Under the pieces are notes generated by a model that had not been told where the DNA came from, did not search any database, and saw only the letters and a program-made list of their open reading frames with translations. The position numbers and the translations under genes are program-made. This document shows, piece by piece, positions 44,605 through 55,200 of a DNA stretch of 64,000 bases. The stretch comes from Lytechinus pictus. Taxonomy: Eukaryota; Echinodermata; Echinoidea; Temnopleuroida; Toxopneustidae. The stretch lies in NCBI RefSeq assembly GCF_037042905.1, contig NW_026974141.1, positions 4,022,001 through 4,086,000 on the forward strand, given 5' to 3'. The number at the start of each line of letters is the position of its first letter. The stretch's first letter is position 1.

Positions 44605-46872
44605 GTCCTGTTTTATCCGACAGTTACCGTAGGAACCGTGCTCCTCAGCCAGTTAAAATCAAGGACAGTTGTCAGATCTTTACAACTTGTCAGACAAAAA
44701 TATGTTGATGAAATGCTATTCTGCTCCCCAGGGGTAAATGCAGACATGAACATGACTTTCAACACACCATCTCATTGATGAATACATGGTAGTGCACATT
44801 CTTTTTTCATAGCCTGATTTGACCAATTCCGTGATGTTTTTTGAAATCACAAGCTGATTAAAAGCTAATTAGTTGTATGAAAATTAAAGCTTTCGGCGAG
44901 GGCTTGTGAAATTAAACCAACAGACTACGTTGTATACAACTTATGTCTCATAAAATGAGTTAGAATATTAATGCAAATTGTATGATCAAACAAAAAGCAT
45001 GAATCGTCGACTCCCAGTCCATTATCTATTGAAGCAAGATGAAACTTTGTTTATCTTAGTCTGAGCATTTGCAGTTCAAGAGGAAGGCTGCCCTCTATTG
45101 TCCAACTCTGTATTAGTGGTTGGCTGATCAAATGATCAGAACATATATGTTAGTGGGTCTCAAGTTGGCCTGAAGTATGTAAGGGGCATGATTAATAAAA
45201 TAAATTATATCTTCAAAGAGAATAATGTTATAACACTCCATTCTACCCTCGCTCTCTCTCCGTCTCTCACTCTCATTTCACACAAAATCCTATAATACAA
45301 AATTTCATACAGAATCTGTTAAAAATCATAACATATCGGGGGGGGAAAAAAATCAAAATCTTGATACACATATTTTTGAACATTTACAATCGACCCAAGA
45401 GTGAGAAGAAAAGAATAGAAATAATGCGCATGATAAAACTGATCTCCTCTGTATCGTAACAAAGACAAATATTCTGAACCTAAAATACAACATATACATT
45501 TACACGTAAAATCCTTCACACAACTCCTTATTTTTTTTTTTGTCAAATCAATGTCCATGTAGAGTCTGGAAGCACGAAAGTGCTAGGTGGAAAAACAACT
45601 GGATTTCAAGTCTAGGTGGTTAACTGTTTGCAGTCAAGAATATTTACAATGTACACAGACCAACACAAGCACCACTTCTAGTGGCTCCAAACTAGTATAC
45701 AAAAAACAGCTGTTTCTTCAATATTATTCTCATTAGTATTATTAGTCGATAATGCTATATACTTCTTGCTGCATCTACAAAAAAAAAACTCTCTCAAGAG
45801 TTCCGGCCTGAAAACAGCCAATTAATTCCATCCCTGCTTTTCTCTCTACATACCTTCATGAATAGTAAAATCTACATCATACTATATTTTTTTTTAAGCT
45901 CACAAAAATCACACTGGAAAAATACTTACATCTAAACAGTATTTCATTTTCCTTTTATACAAGTCAATTTGCAAACACATTTTTTTTCTTTGCATTTTAC
46001 ACATTTTTTTTCTTTGCATTTTATTCATTTTTTTCCTTCACCTGCACAAGGATTTTTCTTTCTCTATTCTTAAGAGATAAGAAGTTTATTTCAGATAATA
46101 TATAATCCCAATATCTATATCAAACGCATGTTTCTCTACCAGAAAACACAGACGATAACCCTTGAATGACAATAAAGCTCAATATACAGCTCATTTCTTA
46201 TTGGAATAATTTGAAAATTTAAAAATAACGAATCTAGGCAGACATCAATTGGTAGCCTCACACGAGGAGAAACAGTATTGGCACAAAAATTTTGTTTGAA
46301 TTTATTCATTTTTACGATTCTTACATTAAAAATCTAAATGTACATGGAACTCATTGGATTTATTATATTAACTAGAAAAGTAGAGCTATTTTTAATATAC
46401 CTAGCAAAAAATATTACCTCTGAAAAATGCAAAAAATTGGGTAGAACTTCAAAAATCTGAATTCGCGCATTAGAAATAAGTATGAAGCATTTACAAGTTA
46501 AATTTATTCAACTGCTTTAGGAAGTAAATGAGAAATCTTGCATCTTGCAAAAAATGTATAAAAATATTTTTTTGTCATGGTTATATGATGAAAATTTCTG
46601 GTAATAACAAGGATGGCTTTGAAAACAAACATTTCAGTGAGATGTCAATGTCTTTAATTTAGCCCGTCTCCTGCAATAAAACACGCAGAGTTGAACCGAC
46701 TTTCTACAAGTTTACCCATAACGCTTTGTGAGAGAGAGTCCACATCTGTTCCGCCTTTTACAAATCCAATTAATCATAAATGTTTGCCTTGTTCCCTTAT
46801 TGTGAGATCCAATTGGGGTACTGCAATAAACTTTAATTTAATTTAATTCCAGATCAAGTGCAAATCCTAAAA
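44605..46872. other. AT-rich stretch, no gene
   Basis: No exon recognised. Contains CT runs near 45246 and duplicated ttttttttctttgcatttta near 45980-46030. Confidence 0.35.
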
Positions 46873-47476
46873 ATTAAAGGGGAATCCAGCCTTGGCCATA
46901 AAATATTGTGTTCGGAAGGAGAAAAATAAATTTAATAGAATGGCGAAAGTTTGAAAGAAATCGGACAAGCAATAAGAAAGTTATAGCTGCTTTAAAATTG
47001 AGATCACTAATTGTATGTAGATTTCAAATTGGCAACTGGGTGAGTAAATTATGACAAGGGGCAAGGACAACTTTCCCATAGGCCATGTACTTTATTATCA
47101 GGGATTTGTGGTTTTCTCCTAAGTATCCATTCCCCTGGGGCAGTAATCTAAATATAATCCAGGTAGTATATTGTTTTATGTCCTCATGAAAGAAAAATAT
47201 AATTTGAAATAAAACTTTTGGGAAAAATGACATTTTAGCCATAATACGTATTGGAGTACATGGAAGAGTAGTCCTTGCCTTACATCACTATGACATCCCG
47301 TATGCGGCCAATTTGAAGTTTCCATGGGTATAGTGATTACCAATATTTACAACTTTTAAAAATTCATAACTTTTTAGTTGTTTGTCCAATATTGATCAAA
47401 CTTTCACCTATCGCCTTGTCTGATTTTTCTTTTTCTTATAAAAGCAAGTTTTTATTTGGGTTGGATTCCCCTTTAA
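46873..47476. mobile_element. MITE with TTAAAGGGGAATCCAGCC ends, complete copy
   Basis: ttaaaggggaatccagcc and gggttggattcccctttaa are inverted. The internal gttatagctgc...gagatcactaa and ccaatatttac...ttcataacttttt halves also pair loosely. 1045-1690 is a diverged relative. Confidence 0.8.
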
Positions 47477-47579
47477 GAATAAGTCCTTCCATAATGAAAC
47501 ACAAATTCTCAGCTGATTTGCATTTTATTACAACTCAACTTTCGATGTAACTTCTGAAGGTTTCCATGGCAAAGAAGAA

Positions 47580-47713
47580 TAGTGTAGCAGGTTTCACAGT
47601 ACACCATGTATCTTTCTTGGGCAAGTGTTGGTCCTGATAAGTTTGGGTGGTCCTTTTCAGGACCAACACTTGCCCAAGAAAGATACATGTCTACTGTGAA
47701 ACCTACTACACTA
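47580..47713. repeat. 57-bp near-perfect hairpin
   Basis: Left arm 47580-47637 (starting tagtgtagcaggtttcacag) and right arm 47657-47713 pair with only a few mismatches around a 19-nt loop (47638-47656). It lies downstream of the minus-strand nuclear receptor, possibly in its 3' UTR. Confidence 0.85.
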
Positions 47714-48610
47714 ACTCAACTTTCTTGCAATGCCAAATTATTCTTGATTGTGTGACTTGCACTTGATCTGAAATTAATGCAAATTTCTTGCTATGCCCAA
47801 TAAAATGGAACTATTTAGAGAGCCACTTATTTGATCAGACAACTGTGCGTCTGTCACAACTCTCTCTCTCTCTCGCAACGTGATTTAGGTTTGCCTAACA
47901 AAATCCAATCATTCACGAAAGCAAGAGCTCAATGTGATATCACTGTCTACTATTTGGCACACTGATATCAATGATCACCTGAAGTCCAAGGATCTCCTGA
48001 GAGGTTTGAACTACGAAAAAAGTGATGTCCATTCAATGATCTGTCTTAAATGCGAAGCTCTCAATATCACTTCCAACTTTCCATCGTCTCAACGAACTTC
48101 CAAAGTATTCCTTGCTCCAGCTTTAGTAGACCTCTCTGATCTACTTCAGTGTAGGTCCACTCTAAAATATGCATAATTCCTTGATGTCCATCAGGTTGAT
48201 CTGTCACCAGCGGCCTTCGAGCTTGTGGATACTACCTGACGGAGCTGGAAGGCGTCCTACATTATTTCCCAATCAATCTCAACATTATTCCATATATTGT
48301 GCAATATCCAAACCATGTTCTTCTTACAGAAGACGCACCATTCCACAAGAAGATTCCATTTAGATTAAGCAGTTTGTTCCCATTCACAAATCCTTCAGAT
48401 ACCACAAGGAAGATTTCCCCGTAAACATAGACCTCTAGAGCGCTTGCACTGCACAAGCAACATGGAAGGATACTCAAACTGGTACTAACACCTATAAGAT
48501 TACACACCAAGACATACCAAATTTGTCCATTTAAGGATTGGCAGCATTTTATATACCTTGTTTCCATATCAAGATTTCTCAAAGGGCACAAGACAGGACA
48601 GGGTAGGAAC
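47714..48610. other. Downstream flank of the nuclear receptor
   Basis: Contains (ct)n at 47858-47873. No exon recognised; could be 3' UTR. Confidence 0.35.
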
Positions 48611-48616
48611 ATTCTT

Positions 48617-48930
48617 ACAGGTTGCATGACTTTGTGGATACTGTACACTGGTTGTCTTGGTCACTCTATAGATGGCTACATGGATAGGAAGAGTGGCGAG
48701 ACAGGTTCAGGGTTTTGAAGATTGGCAGAGATGTGGATGATGATATGGCTGTCATTCCAATGACTACATTCTTAAGGGTTGTACGACTTTGCGGATTCTG
48801 TACATCAGTTGTCTTGGTCAAGACGGTGACGTGGATAGGAAGATTGGCGAGAAAGGTTCAGAGTTCTTAAAGATTGGCAGAGATGTGGATGATGGTACAA
48901 AGAGAATTGGCTGTCATGTCAGTTCCAATG
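48617..48930. repeat. Two direct copies of about 150 bp in the receptor 3' flank
   Basis: ggttgcatgactttgtggat...gattggcagagatgtggatgatg (48617-48740) recurs as ggttgtacgactttgcggat...gattggcagagatgtggatgatg (48777-48895). Confidence 0.75.
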
Positions 48931-48944
48931 CCCCCTGGGGTAGG

Positions 48945-49020
48945 ACTGGGATCTCTTGGGGAAGGGTCGGGATCTCTTGATCCTTGAGTCAGAAAGGGAA
49001 CAGGAGGTCCACGAGATTGG
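48945..49020 (-). repeat. Partial copy of the receptor's last-exon sequence
   Basis: gggatctcttggggaagggtcgggatctcttgatccttgagt matches 49072-49122 inside the final exon (gatctcttggaggaggggcg, then ggatcttttgatccttc), at a separation of about 120 bp. It lies after the stop codon. Confidence 0.7.
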
Positions 49021-49059
49021 CAGCAAGAATAAGAACGAGAACAGGAACGGCTATAGTTG

Positions 49060-49298
49060 TCATTTCACGTCCCAGATCTCTTGGAGGAGGGGCGGGATCT
49101 TTTGATCCTTCACTTTGAGTTGGAATAAGAGCTCCGAGTGGCTATTGTTTAGACTTCGGAGTTCTGTCAGTTTCATCAGAACTTTGGGGAGGAGAAGGAC
49201 CTCGTGAGGGCGCCGTAGCTTCAGGTACGAACGCAGCATGTCCAGGTACGTCTCCTGCATCTGTTCCACTCGCTCTCGCTCGATGATGGCTGGCCGAT
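49060..49298 (-). CDS. NR1H: NR1H terminal exon: LBD end with AF-2 helix
   Basis: Acceptor gtgcttcttctacag; [60 protein letters not shown] and [12 protein letters not shown], stop TGA (tca at 49060-49062 on the + strand). Confidence 0.92.
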
Positions 49299-52200
49299 CT
49301 GTAGAAGAAGCACAAGGAAAGAGTGTGTCAGTGTTTTCATTCACGAATAAAATTTTGTGATGGACCTGTACTTAGTAAATAAAATATTACATCACAGTAT
49401 CTCTCCAAGAGGTGGTTTTTCACAGAAACATGATGAGAAAACGTTTGGTGAAGGATACAAATGATGCACACACAAAAGAGATCGAGATCTCAAGATTGCC
49501 TCTCATATTCCAAGTTTTCCAAACTGCCGAAAGTGTTTGGAAAGAAGGCTAATTATTATTTTCAGTTTTGTATAATTTTCAAATAGTTTGACATTTCTTG
49601 CAAATATTTCCTGTGAATCATCGGAGGCACATAAAAACCTCCACTCAAGCATTGAAAACGTAACGCTTGATTTTACTTTTATCAACATCCGTATCCATCA
49701 ACAAATTTTGTTTCGCATGCTTGTAAAAATCTAATTTAATATCAATTTTCATGAGGAATTACGACTCCAATCTATCGATTACTCAGTAACAGGTTCTGTC
49801 AATCACCTAGAGTGGAATAAATTTACAAGATCAACAGATTGTACTAGTGCTTGGTATATTCAACCCGTCATCTCATATTGTAAATTCACTATGTCACTTT
49901 CTCTGGCACAACATCCCTGAAGCAGGCCAAGGAATATCCTGAAAGGGAAAGTATAATTTGCTGAGTCCAAATGTATTTCCTGTGGTGTTCACTAAAGGTG
50001 GTTTCAGACCGCCTCGAAGTTTGTAAGTTCCGGGTATTTTCTGATCGGGAAATTTACCTCGATCAGAAAATAATTTTGGCAGTTTGAAAGCAAATTATGC
50101 GTAATCTCCCCGAAAGAAAATACCTGCTATATAGTAGGTACTCGTCAAAATTACGGGAACTTTCGCAGGAATTTTTCCAAGGTCGCAGGTATTTTGGCAG
50201 TGTGAAAGCAAATTACAGCAACTTTAAGCCCAGCGAGTAGTTGGCGACTTGAATTTCGCGCCTTGCTTTCTTATCAGATCATACTGCACGTGCTCATAAC
50301 TTCAGGAACTTTTCCCGAAGAGTATGTTTCGGGGCGGTGTGAATGCAGGAGTAATTAACAGGTATTTTTTAGCATTAAAAAGTTCTTGTAATTTAACAGG
50401 GATTCTTGTCATTGAGGCTGTTCTAAACCACTTAGGCCCGAATTCACAAAGGTGGTTTTGAAAACCAACAGTTGAATCCATGGTGACACGACATATGCTC
50501 CTACGACAATTGCTCCGGTTTTAATATCTCAGAGGGCATAGGGTTAGAGTTAGGATTGTAATAGAGTTTTTTATTCACAATAATGTGAAGATAAGGATTA
50601 GGGTTTATTTAGTTTTGGAGATTAGGTTTTATGTTTTGCTTAACGTGCAGATTTTCCATCGGAGCAATTGTCGCCGGAGCACATGTCATGGAACCGAATC
50701 CATGGCATATGCAGATTTCCAGTATAAATTACGCTAAACTTAGCGCGTATCGGGCGCGTGTATAAAAAATGTCCAATGCTGATGCACGCTTTTGTCAGAG
50801 TGCGCCAAATTGACGCCTGTTACCATGGTTAAATACGCTATTTTATTCATGAGTCCGCGGTTTGAAAAGTGGACTCATTAATTCAAAACAGTGGACTCAT
50901 TAATAAAATAGCGTGGATAACTACGGCAACAGGCGTAAATTAAGCATAATTTATACAGGAAATCTACATAAACCATGGATTCAACCGTGGGTTTTCAAAA
51001 CCACCTTTGTGGATTCGGGCCTTAAAGTCTGAGGTCACCTTCCACCCCCCCATGAAAGCTCAAGACAGACTCCACTCACCTGGTGATAATATCGTGATTG
51101 CCATTAGAAGAATAAACTCTGCATAGTCCAGCTCCAGCTCTGACATACTCTTGGCAAAGTTGTACATGGGGTCGACCAGGTCCCCGATACCGCCTTCCAG
51201 GAGCTGTTTCCGTGTGTACGGCATCTCGTTGCCGAACATGATGGCATCGAGCTCTCGGTCGTACCTCAGGGCTACTCTGAGCATGATTACTTCAATGGCA
51301 GAGCCCTGAGAGAAAAGGGAGAATATGATGGTTACTAAAGGTTTCAAGATGGATCAAATCTTGGTAGTAGAATGATTTGCATGACAGGAGAAGTTTAAGG
51401 GGGAAAAAAAGAACGGCGAGAAATTAAAAGAGATTGGAGCAGGAATAACAAAGGTGTGGCTGATTACAAATATGAGATTACAGAGACTAAGCAAATTCAA
51501 AAGTGGCAACTTGGCGAGTATACTGTGACAAGTGGTAATAACTCACCATCATCACCATCATCATCATTATCATCATCGTCATCATCGTCATCATCACCAC
51601 CATCATCATCATCACCACCACCATCATCATCATCATCACCATCATCACCATCATAATCACCATCATCATCACTATCATCACCATCATCATCATCATCACT
51701 ATCATCACCATCATCATCACCATCATCACTATCATCATCACCATCATCATCATCATCACAATCAGTATCACCATCATCATCATCATCACCATCATCATCA
51801 TTACCATCATCACCATCATCGTCATCATCAGCAGCACCATCATCACTATCATCATCACCATCATCATCATCATCACAATCAGTATCACCATCATCATCAT
51901 CATCACCACCATCATCATTACCATCATCACCATCATCGTCATCATCACAATCAGTATCACCATCATCATCATCACCATCATCATCACAATCAGTATCATC
52001 ATCATCATCACCATCATCATCATTACCATCATCACCATCATCGTCATCATCATCATCCTTTTTACCCACCTTTAGGAGTAATATTTGGTCTTCCCTCTTG
52101 AGCGTGAGGAAACCTGGTATGTGTTTGCTATACTCCACGATGAGCTGAATGGTTAGGATAGTAAGTTCTGTAATGTGAGCGAAACGAAGATGAAGAGCAT

Positions 52201-55200
52201 CGTTGTCCTGATCGTCAAGATCATCCCCATCTCCGTCTTCTGACGATTTCTTGGGGTTTAACACAGGCATCAGCTGGAAGATAAAAACAAATCAATTCTC
52301 TCTCAGTTCCAATTTCATCCAACATCCATTAACCCTTATTTAATTTTGTCACAACGCCGTGCTCAGGACCTTTTACTTTGAAGTCTTGCGTATCTTTTGA
52401 CACCAAATGTGCGACGCGTGGGTAAGCGGTTCGGAAATTACGCAACATTATCTAAGTGCACATCAGACTAAAAATTGCTCAAAATCGTGATCCTGTGTAC
52501 AAAATCAATGCAAATTGTGCTTTTCAACCCAAAATCATAATTTATGAATATTTTTACTTTTGTTTGTTTAAATGAATTTATTTTATGCAATTTATGATCG
52601 CAAAAGAGTCCCTACAAAGTTCATCGGAAAAAACAATAAAAAATAAAGGTTCGAAAAAAAAAAAATACATATTATATAACAATAAAATACATAAGAAATT
52701 AATATGTTTGTAATTTTTTTGTATATATTTGTTAGAAATGCAAAAATTGATACTCTCACCAAAAATTAGCGTTCTGCTAGCTATATAAATTGAGTTAAAT
52801 GCAAAAACACACACAAAAAAAAACAATTTTAATTTTATATTGAATTGAATTTAATTTCATACACCTATCTGCATAATTAATCAATAAAAAATAAAAACAA
52901 TTAAATTTTTTTTTACAACAGTCTTGTAGTTTACATCTGGTTCTACGCGCTTGCAAATTTTCACGGCGATTGCACAATCAGCGGCCAAGATCTGAGGGGG
53001 TTACGGGGGCCCTGATGTGAACTTACCCCTGGTAATGGATTTGATGCGTCATATATATCTGAAGCCTGAACCGACTTGGAACCGTTGGCTTGTGAGTTCT
53101 GACCTTGGCCTTCTTTCCACGGCTGCAAGAAAAATAAACAGAAGTACATCTTTTAAAGGTTCATTCCCTTCCCCTAAAGAGGTAGTAGCACTGAACTACA
53201 AGACAAGTATAAGGGGCCATGCACAAACCTGGTGGGTGTTTCATAAAGCTGTTCATAAGTTACGAGCGGCTTTACAGACTGTCATCTTTTCTTGCAGTAA
53301 ATGATATACACATTATATTTCATTGGCGATGAAAAGAAATGGTCACCAATCGTTCGTAAAGTGGCCAAACTTATGACCAATTTTATGAAGTTACACTAAC
53401 CAGGTGGGCGTTTCATAAAGTTGTTTGTAAGTTAAGAGCGACTTTAAGAACGACTGGTTCTTACGTGCTAAACCATCGCCAAAGAACATTTGGGTGTATA
53501 TCATTTTCCACAAGAAAGGATCACCGGTTGTTCTTAAAGTCGCTCTTAACTTACGAGCAGTTTTATGAAACGGCACCCAGGCCTTGATGTATGATTAACT
53601 TGATCAAATTTCAGTGCTGACAACTCTCGTGAAGAAGTGCCTTGGAAGTTGGTGGAAAAAGAGAGAGAAGACTAAAGAAGTCATATAAAGCAACAGTAAG
53701 AACTTTGTAGAATACGGCCCCCTATGAGGTATAGGGATCTATATGAGAGAACTTTCAACCAATCATTTCTTTGTCATTTATGAATGGACTTTTGTTTTGT
53801 TGTTATTATGAATATCAATGCATTGTAACATAGAAATTTATATGCATCAGCTTTTAGCTGAACACAACAACCTATCCCTCGAATCTCACCCCCAGTTGCA
53901 ATCCTGAGGTGACTATCCCAATGTCCTCAGGTCCAGGAATCTCCAGCTCTTTGTGGGTGCAGACAAGATTCTAAATGACCTCTCTCTATTCAAGAAAACC
54001 TAAACCTACACCAATCCCAAATATAAGATCTCCCTCCTGGACGATCTTACCCTGGCTCTGTTTAGGTCTTCGGGTCCAGGAATCTCCAGCTCTTTCTGCA
54101 TGCTGACAAGATTCTAAATGACCCGTGTCTCTTCAAGAAAACCTAAACCTACACCAATCCCAAATATAAGATCTCCCTCCTGGACGATCTTACCCTGGCT
54201 CTGTTTAGGTCTTCGGGTCCAGGAATCTCCAGCTCTTTCTACATGCTGACAAGATTCTAAATGACCCGTGTCTGTTCAAGAAAACCTAGACCTAAATCTA
54301 AACCTATCCCTCATACCTCTCCACCTATCCCTGGAAGCAAAAACCTACACGCAAATCTAAACTAATCCCTCAAAAGCTATCTTACCGTTTCTGTGCAAGA
54401 AAACTTAGACCATAATCAAAACCAATCCCTAACATCTTTCCATAACTTACCGTAACTCTCTTGAGGTCCTCTGGTCCAGGAATCTCCAACTCCTTGTGTA
54501 TGCTGACAAGATTCTCGATGACCTCTCTCTGTTCGTCGGTCAGAAGCGGAATGCTCTCCTCTTCGCTCTGTTGCGGACTCTGATCGATTTGCTGCTGCTT
54601 CTTCATCATCTTCCTCTGCCGTTTTGATTTACATTGTTCTTCTGTTAACAAACCTGTTCAAACCAATAAGTAAATACCAGTAACAGATGGTGACTGATAC
54701 CCCTGCCTATGACAAAACTTTTCCCTTGACTATTCGCTATAATATTCCATTACCATGGTAACACAGTTTCCAACACTTTCTAAAAATGCATCTTAAATGT
54801 CTTCACTCATCGAGGTATGTGTCAAGTCTCATAATTATTCGGTGAAAACTGAGAAGGTGGTTTGATCGCAAGATTTGGAATGGACCGACCGACCACCCAC
54901 AGAACCATATACTAATTCCTACATACATGTACCCCCTTCCAACTTTGTTTGGCAGGGCTGTTATGATTGACTACAGATGATTCCAAGTTTGGTGTTAAAA
55001 GCTGGTTTGGTGTTAAGCCAATTTCTACACCAGACACAATACAACCTTAAATGAGACTAGTATTTTAACACCAAGTTTGGTGTTAAAAGCTGGTTTGGTG
55101 TTAAGCCAATTTCTACACCAGACACAATACAACTTTAAATGAGACTGGTGTTTGAAACAACAGTCGGGTTGAAAATGAAACTGCTTCTTGAAGCAAAATG

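Noticed and set aside
51487..52101. 189-codon His- and Met-rich frames
   Set aside because: Translations of the (ATC)n repeat in other frames. Only the minus-strand Asp frame is linked to a real exon, and only as an intron-retention possibility.
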